Shown: positions 8,917 to 17,146 of the stretch, one piece after another
Position numbering within the stretch: the stretch's first letter is position 1
Layout of the letters: each line of letters opens with the position of its first letter
Assembly: GCF_005870035.1 (NCBI RefSeq)
Contig: NZ_SWJG01000002.1
Span: 124,001 to 188,000 of the forward strand
Direction: 5' to 3'
Length of the DNA stretch: 64,000 nucleotides
Origin: Spirosoma lacussanchae
GTDB lineage: Bacteria; Bacteroidota; Bacteroidia; Cytophagales; Spirosomataceae
The notes under the pieces: model-generated
Told to the model about the DNA's origin: nothing
Seen by the model: the letters and a program-made list of their open reading frames with translations, nothing else
Database searches by the model: none
Translations under genes and position numbers: made by a program

Positions 8917-11013
8917 TTGATTTATCTGGAAGACAAGAAAGCCCTGGCCGACCGGGGCATTGTCCAGCTATTGGCCATTAAGGACGCGGATATCCGGTTA
9001 CTGAGCCTGTATCAGTGTGCTCATGCGGTGGATAAGGCGATTCATATCGGGGGCGCCTTTTCCGCTACGATCCCCATGGTCAGCCTGTTCTACGGGGGTA
9101 TTATCGACCTCAATATCGAAGAACCGACGGCCCCGGATCAGGATATGTTTGTGCTCAGCAAGGGGCATGCCGTAGCCACCCTGGCGTCGATCTATGCCGA
9201 CCTGGGCTACATCGATCCGGCCATGCTGGATAATTCACGTTCGATCACCAGCCTGCTCAATGGTCACCCCGGTCCGCTGCTGCCGGGTGTTCACGTGGCT
9301 ACCGGTCCTATGGGGCAGGGAATGGGCGTGGCGCAGGGCTTCGCCATCGCCGGTCAGCGATCGCCCCGGTTCGACGTGTATGCCGTAACCGGCGACGGCG
9401 AACTGCAGGAAGGGTCGATCTGGGAAAGCGTAATGTATGCCGGGTTCAAGCGACTGGATAACCTCTGCGTGCTGGTCGATAACAACGGCGGTCAGCTGGA
9501 TACGGTCAATGTGCTTCACTTTCCGTACCAGGGGCTGGCCGGTAGTTTCGCTTCCTTTGGCTGGCGGGTGCTGGAGGTCGATGCCACCAAGTACCATACC
9601 GTTTACGCGGCCCTGCAGGCGTTTAAGTACGGCCCGCGCGATGGTCGGCCCACGGTAATTATCTGCAAGTCAACAAAGGGCTACGGCGGTTTTTCGGAGT
9701 ACATGACCAACCATAAGGTGTCCATTGCTGATGATCTGCTGCGGCAGGAGTCGGGGATGCAGACCCAGCGACGGGTGGCTGCCGAGCGGGAATTCTGTCA
9801 GTTTTTCGACCAGCTATCGGCCGATGAGTCCTCGGTCGATATCGTCTCCCTGCTCGGGAAGCAGGCCCTGGCCATGGGGTTTACGCTGACTCAGGCAGAA
9901 GGCCGGGTGGTGGGCGTGGCGTCAGTACCAGCCTCGGTGAAACCCCGAAAAGCGCCGGTCCGCGACAAACGGGTGCAGTACGATCCGCAACGGCTGCCCA
10001 AGCTCGAAAAAGGGAAAGCCTACGGGGCGCACAAGGTAATCGAGCAGGCCATGAACGCCTTCGCTCAGGACGAGCGGGTCGTGTCCGTCGACTCGGATCT
10101 GGCGTCGACCAGCGGGTTGCAGGCCGGGGTTGGCTTTGTCGATAAAGGCCGGGCGCTGAACGTGGGCGTGGCCGAGGCCAACATGATGCTGATTGGCGAA
10201 GCCTTTGCCATACTGGGTGCTAACGCCTGGATCAGCACGTTCTGCCCGTTCTACGACTGGAAAGTACTCCGCCGGATTGCCGTGGGACATCAGGAACGGC
10301 TGGAGGTAATTGCGGCCGGTGGCTGGCTATCCGAAGGCCACGGTATCGACCTGACCATGGTGGCTACGGCGGCCGATCTGGAAACCCAGTCGAATGGAGC
10401 CACGCACATGGGGAACGATGACGCGCTGCTGCTCAACGAAGCCGCCTACGTCAGGATTATCAACGTGTCCTGCCCGCAGCAACTGCTCGGCGTGCTGAAA
10501 TGGATTGCCGAAGGCAACAAGGGAATCGTGTACATGCGCACGCTGCGGGCGCCAGCGTCGGCCCTGTATGAAGCGGATTTCCAGTTCGAGTTTGGCCGGG
10601 CCTATCCGGTAAGGCAGACCGATGCGGCCCGGGCAACCATTGTCACGAGCGGTCGTGGCGTTTACGAAGCCCTCGACGCGGCCGATGCACTGGCTGGTAA
10701 GGGTCTGGCTGTTAACGTAGTCGACATGCCGTCGATTGATCCCGACACCATCGTGGCCCTGTACCGCGCCGGAACCCCTGTCTTTATTGCCGAGCAGAAC
10801 AACGGCTACCTCTGGACCAACTTCAGAAAGGTGCTCTTCGAGCGCGAGTCCGAGCTGAACACCCAGCGCCTGTACCCCATCAATACGGCCAGCCGCGAAG
10901 GCCTCCACTACATCCATTCGGGTACGTATACCGAGCTGGCAGCTCATTACGGGCTGGATGCCGAACACCTGAGTCACCGAATCGCAGATATCCTAAACCA
11001 CGTATCCCAATGA
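8917..11013 (+). CDS. Transketolase, single chain resembling two fused split-type halves, TTG start
   Basis: 698 residues. No ATG precedes the conserved region: the frame closes at a TGA at 8890, and the first internal ATG (MVSLFYGG) lies after conserved sequence. The TTG at 8917 is therefore the likely start. The N half carries the ThDP motif GDG at 159-161 followed by NN at 189-190, with LSKGHAVATLASIYADLGY and GELQEGSIWES, which are typical of the N subunit of split transketolases. After a loose linker (about 290-360) the C half follows with the catalytic Glu at about 420 (VGVAEANMMLIGEAFA). It moves a two-carbon ketol unit between sugars. Its stop overlaps the cupin start by four bases (ATGA), so the two are translationally coupled. 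Confidence 0.88.
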   Translation: MIYLEDKKALADRGIVQLLAIKDADIRLLSLYQCAHAVDKAIHIGGAFSATIPMVSLFYGGIIDLNIEEPTAPDQDMFVLSKGHAVATLASIYADLGYIDPAMLDNSRSITSLLNGHPGPLLPGVHVATGPMGQGMGVAQGFAIAGQRSPRFDVYAVTGDGELQEGSIWESVMYAGFKRLDNLCVLVDNNGGQLDTVNVLHFPYQGLAGSFASFGWRVLEVDATKYHTVYAALQAFKYGPRDGRPTVIICKSTKGYGGFSEYMTNHKVSIADDLLRQESGMQTQRRVAAEREFCQFFDQLSADESSVDIVSLLGKQALAMGFTLTQAEGRVVGVASVPASVKPRKAPVRDKRVQYDPQRLPKLEKGKAYGAHKVIEQAMNAFAQDERVVSVDSDLASTSGLQAGVGFVDKGRALNVGVAEANMMLIGEAFAILGANAWISTFCPFYDWKVLRRIAVGHQERLEVIAAGGWLSEGHGIDLTMVATAADLETQSNGATHMGNDDALLLNEAAYVRIINVSCPQQLLGVLKWIAEGNKGIVYMRTLRAPASALYEADFQFEFGRAYPVRQTDAARATIVTSGRGVYEALDAADALAGKGLAVNVVDMPSIDPDTIVALYRAGTPVFIAEQNNGYLWTNFRKVLFERESELNTQRLYPINTASREGLHYIHSGTYTELAAHYGLDAEHLSHRIADILNHVSQ

Positions 11014-11390
11014 CCATACTTCACGAAGACGACGTACCGGAAAACGAACATCCGGGACGATTCATGCGCTGGCTGGCCAGCGACGATTCACTGCCCGCTC
11101 AGAACCTGTCGGTATGCGTCATTCGGGTACTGCCGGGCGAAGCCGTACGACCCGCCCACTCGCATCCCAACAGCGAAGAGCTGATCTACATCATCAGCGG
11201 CTCGGGAAAAGTAATGATCGAGAGCGAGGTCGGCAGCGTGCGGGCGGGGTCGGCCATTCTCTTCGAGCAGGGCAAAGTCCACATGCTCAAAAACACCGGC
11301 GATGTGGAGATGAAGGTGATCTGCTTTTTTGCCCCCGCTACCAGTATAGATAATTACCAGATGTTCGAGGCTGTCGATTTTCCGGATTGA
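11010..11390 (+). CDS. Single-domain cupin protein
   Basis: 126 residues. Cupin motif 1 is seen as RPAHSHPNSEELIYIISGSG, with two His and a Glu that would hold a metal, and motif 2 as FEQGKVHMLKNTG, with the fourth His. Small cupins of this kind isomerise or epimerise sugars, act as dioxygenases, or simply bind ligands. The start overlaps the transketolase stop, so it is almost certainly part of the same pathway. It occupies a place similar to the cupin-fold isomerase IolB in inositol degradation, but the sequence is far too short to be IolB. Function unassigned. Confidence 0.85.
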   Translation: MTILHEDDVPENEHPGRFMRWLASDDSLPAQNLSVCVIRVLPGEAVRPAHSHPNSEELIYIISGSGKVMIESEVGSVRAGSAILFEQGKVHMLKNTGDVEMKVICFFAPATSIDNYQMFEAVDFPD

Positions 11391-11471
11391 CCACGCCCCG
11401 GAACGACCCGGTTCCGCTGCTTCCCTACCGCGTGCCCCTTGCTCCGAAAGGTACCTAACTGCCCCTAACTC

Positions 11472-13832
11472 ATGAAAACGTTTTCATCAAAAATACGAGT
11501 ACCATACCAGCCTGTGATCTGGTGTGGGTTGTTACTGATCGCCTGGGTGGCCTGTAGCGCGTTGCTAACCCGGCAGGACTTGCCCTTTACCGCGGCCGAC
11601 GAGCCGGATGACCAGCACACAACCTGGAAAGACTATGGCGGTGGCCCCGACCAGTCGAAGTTTGTGGCCCTGACCGGCATCACCAAAGCCAACGTCAGCC
11701 AGCTCAAAGTCGCCTGGTTTTATCCGACAAACGATAAGAACGTTTACCAGTTCAATCCCCTCATTGTCGGCAATACCATGTACGTGCTGGCCAAGGATAA
11801 TTCGCTGGTGGCGCTGGATGCAACAACGGGTAAGGAAATCTGGATTCATGCCCATCTCCAGGGTATGGCTATCCGGGGCATCAACTACTGGCAGAGCAAA
11901 GATGGTAAAGACCGGCGGTTGCTATTCCAGATGAACAATTACCTCCAGGCCATCGACGCCAGCACCGGCAAATCGATCCTGAGCTTCGGCCAGAACGGCC
12001 TGGTCGATCTGCGCGAAGGACTCGGGCGCGACCCCAAAACGATTGTTCGGGTTCAGTCCGGTACGCCCGGCAAGATAGTGGACGATCTGATCCTGCTGGG
12101 CTCGGCTACGGGCGAAAACTACATTTCGTCGCCGGGGCATCTGCGAGCCTTTAATGTCGTTACGGGCAAACGCGCCTGGACGTTCCATACCATTCCCCAT
12201 CCGGGTGAGTATGGTTACGATACCTGGCCCAAAGACGCCTATACATACATCGGGGGCGTCAATACCTGGGGCGAAATATCCGTCGATGCCAAACGACACA
12301 TTGCCTACTTCCCGCTGGGTTCGCCCACCTACGACTACTACGGGGGCGACCGCATTGGCAGTAACCTGTATGGTAACTGCATTCTGGCCCTGGATACCCG
12401 CACCGGCAAACGGTTGTGGCATTTTCAGCTGGTTCACCATGACCTCTGGGACTATGACCTGTCGGCGGCTCCGCAGCTGATCACCGTAACTCACAAAGGC
12501 AAACGAATCGATGCGGTGGCCGTTGCCGGCAAAAACGGATTTCTGTTCGCGTTTAACCGGGTAACCGGCGAACCACTCTGGCCCATCGAAGAGCGCCCGG
12601 TGCCGGCCAGTACGGTTCCCGGTGAGCAGTCGTGGCCTACGCAGCCCTACCCAACGGTGCTGCCCCCATTTGGCCGGCAGAACATGACCGCCAAAGACCT
12701 TAACCCCTACCTGCTCACCGACAAGGAACGGGCCGACTGGAAGCAGCGCATCGACAGCATGGGTACGGGCCTGTATACGCCCCTGTCTATGACCCGCGAA
12801 ACCCTGTCAATACCGGGTGCCGTAGGCGGAGCCAGTTGGGGGAGTACAGCCGCCAACCCCGCCCGGGGCCTGGTATACGTGCGTAGTATCGACTGGCCTT
12901 CGGTATACGGCAAGATAGAAAAGCGGGATTTACCTGGGCAGGATGAGTCGGCATCGGTGGCGCTGACCGAGATGGGGCAGGAGCTGTATACCAAAAACTG
13001 CCAGGTTTGCCACGGCGCCGACCGGAAGGGGCTGGTGGGGCCGCAGTTGCTGGATGTGGCGACGAGACTCAACTTTGACAAGTTTCAGCAGGTCGTAGTG
13101 GCCGGGAAAGGGGAGATGCCCGCTTTTCCGCACCTCGACGAAAGCACCCTCCGCAAGCTATACACGTTTCTGACCAGCCAGACTGGTGGCGATCCGCGTA
13201 TGGCCCGGCCGGGTGGGAACCGCAAGCTCGAACCGCTCAGCGGACCAGTCGTTGCCTCGGGCGGAGCACCGGGTGGGCAGCAACTGCGTGACATTGCCGA
13301 ATCGGCCCGGGCGGCTTCCCGGATGGGGTTCAACTCGTACGGGGCACCCTACCCGGCGGGTGCCAGCGCTCCTAAAACCCGCTACTTCGTTCCGCCGGGC
13401 TGGGGCCTTGGCTCGCCCTATATTATCAGCCCGCCCTGGTCGTCTATCATTGCGTATGACCTCAACGAAGGCGTCATCAAATGGCGAATACCCATCGGCC
13501 GCGACAAAGAGGTGGCCGAACAGGGCGCCACAGAAAACACGGGTCTGCTGCGTTCACAGCGCCACGGGATGATCGTCACCTCGACCGGACTGCTTTTCTG
13601 TACGGCCCGGGATGGAAAGATCTACGCGCTGGACGCTGACACTGGTAAGGAGCTATGGGCCGGGCAGCTACCCACCGGAACCGAAGGGCTACCGTCGATG
13701 TACGCGGTGAACGGACGGCAGTATCTGGTGGTGCCCGCTACCACCCCGCTCCGGTGGGGCCGGGCCGAAGGGCGCCCCGACGACGCCACATCGGCTCCCC
13801 AGGGCGGGTATGTCGTGTTTTCGCTGCCCTGA
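11472..13832 (+). CDS. Membrane-anchored PQQ-dependent dehydrogenase with inserted cytochrome c domain
   Basis: 786 residues. The N-terminus has a hydrophobic stretch ending in WVACSALL, so it is a lipoprotein or membrane anchor facing the periplasm. The quinoprotein propeller begins at about residue 50 (DYGGGPDQSKF, LDATTGKEIW). A haem-binding CQVCH lies at 510-514 with a probable axial Met at 549 (GEMPAF). Propeller blades resume after about residue 640 (YALDADTGKELWAGQLPTG). Family members oxidise sugars or alcohols in the periplasm using PQQ and pass electrons to haem and the respiratory chain. The placement of the haem domain between propeller blades matches the quinoprotein glucose dehydrogenase-like group. 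It ends the catabolic run, 81 bases after the cupin, and may act before uptake. Confidence 0.9.
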   Translation: MKTFSSKIRVPYQPVIWCGLLLIAWVACSALLTRQDLPFTAADEPDDQHTTWKDYGGGPDQSKFVALTGITKANVSQLKVAWFYPTNDKNVYQFNPLIVGNTMYVLAKDNSLVALDATTGKEIWIHAHLQGMAIRGINYWQSKDGKDRRLLFQMNNYLQAIDASTGKSILSFGQNGLVDLREGLGRDPKTIVRVQSGTPGKIVDDLILLGSATGENYISSPGHLRAFNVVTGKRAWTFHTIPHPGEYGYDTWPKDAYTYIGGVNTWGEISVDAKRHIAYFPLGSPTYDYYGGDRIGSNLYGNCILALDTRTGKRLWHFQLVHHDLWDYDLSAAPQLITVTHKGKRIDAVAVAGKNGFLFAFNRVTGEPLWPIEERPVPASTVPGEQSWPTQPYPTVLPPFGRQNMTAKDLNPYLLTDKERADWKQRIDSMGTGLYTPLSMTRETLSIPGAVGGASWGSTAANPARGLVYVRSIDWPSVYGKIEKRDLPGQDESASVALTEMGQELYTKNCQVCHGADRKGLVGPQLLDVATRLNFDKFQQVVVAGKGEMPAFPHLDESTLRKLYTFLTSQTGGDPRMARPGGNRKLEPLSGPVVASGGAPGGQQLRDIAESARAASRMGFNSYGAPYPAGASAPKTRYFVPPGWGLGSPYIISPPWSSIIAYDLNEGVIKWRIPIGRDKEVAEQGATENTGLLRSQRHGMIVTSTGLLFCTARDGKIYALDADTGKELWAGQLPTGTEGLPSMYAVNGRQYLVVPATTPLRWGRAEGRPDDATSAPQGGYVVFSLP

Positions 13833-13863
13833 CGCTGCCCGAAAGACTAGTCCCGTAACAGTA

Positions 13864-14628
13864 CTAGCTCATGTACCAGCCGCCATTGACATTGATGGTT
13901 TGCCCGTTTATGTAGCCATTGGTGGCCAGCAGCAGCGCCACGTCCGCAATTTCATCGGGCTGGCCAAAGCGCCCCAGCGGGATGATCGTGGGTTTGATGG
14001 CGGGGTTGTTTTTGATCATGTCGGTCTCAATCAGGGCGGGGGCTATGGTGTTGGCGGTTATGCCCCCGTACTGGGCCAGCATCCCCGCATAGGCATGCGT
14101 CAGGCCAAGCATACCGGCTTTGGCTGCTGCGTAATGGGGACCCACCACGCCCCCCAGCTGAGCCGCTACCGAGGAGATGTTGATGATGCGGCCAAAACGC
14201 TGCTCAATCATGGCTGGCAGGGCCGCCTGAGTTGTCAGGAAAGCCGAGGTGAGGTTAACCGTCAGCGACTGCTGAAAATCGGCCAGGGTCAGGTCCAGCA
14301 ACGGCCTGGTCGGGTTGATGCCTGCGTTGTTGACCAGAATGGTTACGGGGCCAGCCTGGTCGCTGATCTGGTCAAAAAGATTCCGCACGTCGGTCTCGTC
14401 CGATACGTCGGCCCGGAGGGCCAGTGCTTTGCCGCCGGCTGCCGTGATTCGCGAGGCAATCGATTCGGCTTCCTGTCGGCTGCTTTTGTAATTGACAACC
14501 ACCGTGGCTCCCGCCGATGCCAGACGCAGGGCTATTTCCTGCCCGATTCCCCGGGATGCCCCGGTAACCAGGGCTATTTTATCAAGTAAGGGTTGGTCTT
14601 TCACGATAGATGTTCGGCTTGACAGCAT
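13864..14628 (-). CDS. SDR family oxidoreductase, FabG-like
   Basis: 254 residues on the minus strand, convergent with the PQQ dehydrogenase (31 bases between stops). Motifs: TGASRGIGQEI for the cofactor, VVNYKSSRQ after strand two (basic residues suggest NADPH), NNAGINP, the active-site YAAAK and the usual ending INGQTINVNGGWYMS. It is a typical 3-oxoacyl-ACP reductase homologue and could serve fatty-acid, polyketide or other ketone reduction. It has no close operon partner, so a more exact role cannot be given. An ATG at 14628 is used; the first 15 residues before the cofactor strand are poorly conserved. Confidence 0.88.
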   Translation of the reverse strand: MLSSRTSIVKDQPLLDKIALVTGASRGIGQEIALRLASAGATVVVNYKSSRQEAESIASRITAAGGKALALRADVSDETDVRNLFDQISDQAGPVTILVNNAGINPTRPLLDLTLADFQQSLTVNLTSAFLTTQAALPAMIEQRFGRIINISSVAAQLGGVVGPHYAAAKAGMLGLTHAYAGMLAQYGGITANTIAPALIETDMIKNNPAIKPTIIPLGRFGQPDEIADVALLLATNGYINGQTINVNGGWYMS

Positions 14629-14673
14629 GGCCTGCTTCCGAATAAAAAAGAGGGTAGCAGGCGATACAGATTG

Positions 14674-14772
14674 ATGATGAATCCCTATAACAGGAACCGA
14701 ACGTTACGACTAATCGGCTGGATATTGATCGGCATAGGCGTCCTTATTTATTTTCTGGCCGATCGGATATAA
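14674..14772 (+). CDS. Possible 32-residue single-span membrane protein
   Basis: A very short frame begins with two consecutive ATGs (14674 and 14677) and ends in TAA at 14770-14772. The product has a basic, Asn/Arg-rich head (NPYNRNRTLR), one clear membrane helix (LIGWILIGIGVLIYFLA) and a short DRI tail. It lies between two minus-strand genes, so it would be its own transcription unit, divergent from the SDR. Small membrane peptides of this shape are real in many bacteria, but nothing except its composition and good topology supports this one. Confidence 0.4.
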   Translation: MMNPYNRNRTLRLIGWILIGIGVLIYFLADRI

Positions 14773-14777
14773 GTTTT

Positions 14778-14808
14778 CCTGACGGCCACGGAGCCTGTGA
14801 CCGTCAGG
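14778..14808. terminator. Hairpin between convergent genes
   Basis: CCTGACGG (14778-14785) pairs exactly with CCGTCAGG (14801-14808) around a 15-base loop. It lies between the small ORF ending at 14772 and the minus-strand gene ending at 14842. A run of T is missing on both sides, so termination is uncertain. Confidence 0.4.
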
Positions 14809-14841
14809 GAAGTGTCTGTGGCACCTGGCCGGGTCGATGTC

Positions 14842-16086
14842 TTATTTAAACCCGAAGAGCAGCGGAAACAGGAAGGTCACGATGCCGGTCCATAGGCTGT
14901 AGATTGGCAGAAATAGGCCCATCGACTGACCTACCAGCGAGAGGTCGGTCCGGCGGGTTACGGCGCCAAGGAGCCTGAACGCGACATAAATCAGATGGGT
15001 AATCATGAGCAGGTTGGCGCCCAGTACGGCGATCCGGTTCGGTGTTACGCCCCATTCGGCAATCCGGAACAGGACCGCCGACAGGGCGATGCCGTTTACG
15101 AGGATGGTCACCGCCGACAGCAGAAAGAGAATAAGAAGCTGAGCCGGGCTCTTGCTGGCGGGTGTGGCCTCGGCTACCGAAAAGAAAATCAGCGCCATAA
15201 CGCCGATCAGTAGCGCGTTGAAGAGAAGAAGAAACTCCCGATCGTGATACGGGTCTTTGCCCGAGACAACCGTAGCCACCAGATAAACCACCAGCATAAC
15301 CAGCGCAACGGGGCTGAACAGGTTCGCAATCACGGGCGAAACCCGGCCGACCAGAGCCGGCTGAGACTGGGTGATAAACGTAGCCACGATTGGTACGGCA
15401 GCCAATCCGCAAACGACCACGTACTCGAAGTACATCCGCTCGATGTCCCACCCGATCAACTTGAACAGCCCAATGGTTAGCCCCGTGGTTAGCCCGCCGG
15501 TAATCAGCAGCAGGGCGATCATCACGGCCAGCTCTCCGTTATATCGCAGAAAACCCAGCCAGTTGATTCCGCTCGTTAACCGCCCCCCGCCAAAGGTGAA
15601 CCCCAGCAGCGACCAGAGCCATAGGGGCAAATGGATACAGGCCAGAATCAGGGTGTCGCTGGTGTTGGTTTGAGGCAGTGCATTGATGAACCCGATGGCA
15701 ATCAGAACGAGCCCGGCAAGCCACAGCCCGGTCTGGCGGGAAAGGTTGTTTTTCCAGCCAAAATAGGCCATCAGAATAGGGAAAACGATGAAGCCTATGT
15801 TGCGGGTGTAAAAGAACTCCATATCCAGCGACAGCAGGGGCGGCAGCTTGGCCAGCAAGGCCGCCAGTAGCGACGCTCCAACCACAACGATGCGGTCATT
15901 GCGAGTGCCCCAGACAGACTCGTCCTGACCGTAGTTGAGTCGGTGGTACCAGCTCTCGGCCACAGGGTTGTTCGGCAACTGGGGATACAGGCTGTTAAAG
16001 GCCGTTTTGAAAGTTGGTTTGTTGGCCCGGTACAACTTCTCAAGCTGGCCGGGATTCTGCAGGTTCAACAGGATTTCGTCACGCAT
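14842..16086 (-). CDS. Multi-pass membrane protein of unknown function, regulated with a winged-helix gene
   Basis: 414 residues: a soluble head of about 60 residues followed by ten or so membrane helices. The head (ESWYHRLNYGQDESVWG) resembles the cytoplasmic start of DUF4153-like proteins, but I do not recognise the family with certainty. It is the last of three minus-strand genes (membrane protein 17119-16490, regulator 16449-16144, this one). Directly upstream lies a 25-base promoter-operator motif that also precedes the first gene of the cluster. Winged-helix regulator plus polytopic membrane proteins often form a small autoregulated module in Bacteroidota; what it senses or moves is unknown. 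Confidence 0.8.
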   Translation of the reverse strand: MRDEILLNLQNPGQLEKLYRANKPTFKTAFNSLYPQLPNNPVAESWYHRLNYGQDESVWGTRNDRIVVVGASLLAALLAKLPPLLSLDMEFFYTRNIGFIVFPILMAYFGWKNNLSRQTGLWLAGLVLIAIGFINALPQTNTSDTLILACIHLPLWLWSLLGFTFGGGRLTSGINWLGFLRYNGELAVMIALLLITGGLTTGLTIGLFKLIGWDIERMYFEYVVVCGLAAVPIVATFITQSQPALVGRVSPVIANLFSPVALVMLVVYLVATVVSGKDPYHDREFLLLFNALLIGVMALIFFSVAEATPASKSPAQLLILFLLSAVTILVNGIALSAVLFRIAEWGVTPNRIAVLGANLLMITHLIYVAFRLLGAVTRRTDLSLVGQSMGLFLPIYSLWTGIVTFLFPLLFGFK

Positions 16087-16107
16087 GTCGATAATGAATG
16101 AAATGAT

Positions 16108-16132
16108 AAAGTACTTTGTAGTTCAAAGTTAA
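16108..16132 (-). promoter_or_regulatory. Promoter-operator motif, copy 2 (before the 414-residue membrane protein)
   Basis: Read on the minus strand the site is TTAACTTTGAACTACAAAG followed by TACTTT. It contains a good Bacteroidota -7 box (TAACTTTG, 16124-16131) and the internal near-palindrome CTTTG-aac-TACAAAG. It ends 22 bases before the start codon at 16086. The same 25 bases, with one difference, occur at 17122-17146. A clear -33 element is not seen here. Confidence 0.65.
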
Positions 16133-16143
16133 AAGGGAAAAAA

Positions 16144-16449
16144 TTAATCGGTTTTGGTATTCAGAACTAGTCGTTCCAGCGCGTTCAGGTGGCTTCTGAA
16201 GGCCTCGGTTCCTGCCAGCGTGGCCCGGTAAACGGTATTCGGCTTACGCCCCACAAACTGCTTCTCGACCCGCAGATATCCGGCTTCTTCGAGGGCCCGC
16301 AAATGGCTGGCGAGGTTACCATCGGTCAGGTGCAGGCTTTCTCTCAGAAAGGTAAAGCTGACAGGATCTGAGACCATCAGCACCGACATGATGCCCAGCC
16401 GGAACCGACTCTCGAAGTCTTTGTTGATATGGTTTATATACTCCTTCAC
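16144..16449 (-). CDS. Winged-helix transcriptional regulator (ArsR/HTH_27-like)
   Basis: 101 residues, starting at a GTG at 16449; no in-frame ATG precedes it. The whole protein is one winged helix-turn-helix: RFRLGIMSVLM, the recognition region FTFLRESLHLTDGNLASHLRA, the helix LEEAGYLRVEKQ and the wing KPNTVYRATLAG. This matches the DNA-binding domain found in small MarR/ArsR-like regulators with no effector domain. It lies 40 bases after the membrane protein 17119-16490 and 57 bases before the next one, so all three can form one transcript. The repeated motif at 16108 and 17122 is the obvious candidate for its operator, giving autoregulation. Confidence 0.9.
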   Translation of the reverse strand: MKEYINHINKDFESRFRLGIMSVLMVSDPVSFTFLRESLHLTDGNLASHLRALEEAGYLRVEKQFVGRKPNTVYRATLAGTEAFRSHLNALERLVLNTKTD

Positions 16450-16489
16450 ACGTTGCTGGTCAGGGCGTTCGATGGCTTGATACAGGTCT

Positions 16490-17119
16490 TTACAGCTCTT
16501 TTTCGTACTTGTAGTACATCAGCGTACCGTAGAGGATGTTCAGCCCTCCAAAGCCAGCTCCCCAGGCCAGCAGGCCATACTCGACCTGAAAGCTGGCCAG
16601 CAACCCGAGGGCGATTTGCCCCAGGCCCAGGTAGCGGATATCAATAAAGGTATACTTGCTGCTGTTGATCAGCGCGAGTCCGTAAAAGATAAGCATCGCC
16701 GGTGCTATCAGGTAAAGAATTTGATGGTAGAGCAAAACCCCGCAAAACACCCCGCCCGCGACCAGCGGAATGAACAGGTTGCCAAAAACCCGCTGACCCG
16801 GCTGCTGCCAGACGGACTGTCCGGCTTTCTGCGCCTTCAGCCAGCTGAAAAAGACTACCGAGCCAAGGGCCAGCACCAGCGTTGCCAACGCCGTCAGCAT
16901 CAGAAGCGGGCCGGTTGCTGCCGGAAGCTGACCCTGACAGACAGCCGAATAGGATACGTACTGCTGGTTCAGGATTCCGTATACGACGCCCAGCCCGACC
17001 AGGGCCAGCAGACCGACTATAATGCCGGAGAACCCACTCAGGGACGTGAAGCGCGAGGAGCGTTCCATCAGGCTGCGGATCTCCTGCAAAGCTGCGAGTT
17101 GCTCTTGATGCTGTGCCAT
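16490..17119 (-). CDS. Membrane protein of unknown function (first gene of winged-helix cluster)
   Basis: 209 residues. The ATG at 17119 (MAQHQEQL) is preferred over one seven codons upstream, which would sit inside the promoter motif. After a soluble coiled head (LAALQEIRSLMERSSRFTSL) there are about six membrane helices, ending in a Lys/Tyr/Glu tail (LMYYKYEKEL). I do not recognise a named family. It is followed 40 bases later by the winged-helix regulator. The start codon is only three bases from the promoter-operator motif, so the transcript has almost no leader. Confidence 0.85.
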   Translation of the reverse strand: MAQHQEQLAALQEIRSLMERSSRFTSLSGFSGIIVGLLALVGLGVVYGILNQQYVSYSAVCQGQLPAATGPLLMLTALATLVLALGSVVFFSWLKAQKAGQSVWQQPGQRVFGNLFIPLVAGGVFCGVLLYHQILYLIAPAMLIFYGLALINSSKYTFIDIRYLGLGQIALGLLASFQVEYGLLAWGAGFGGLNILYGTLMYYKYEKEL

Positions 17120-17121
17120 AT

Positions 17122-17146
17122 AAAGTACTTTGTGGTTCAAAGTTAA
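17122..17146 (-). promoter_or_regulatory. Promoter-operator motif, copy 1 (before the winged-helix cluster)
   Basis: On the minus strand the -7 box is TAACTTTG (17138-17145) with TTG 18 bases upstream (17164-17166), a fair Bacteroidota promoter. The sequence just downstream (AACCACAAAGTACTTT) mirrors the -7 region, so a dimeric repressor could cover both the -7 box and the start of transcription. It matches copy 2 at 24 of 25 bases. Confidence 0.7.

Noticed and set aside
13810-14589. Plus-strand frame of 259 codons opposite the SDR at 13864
   Set aside because: The minus strand has all SDR motifs, and the plus frame has none.
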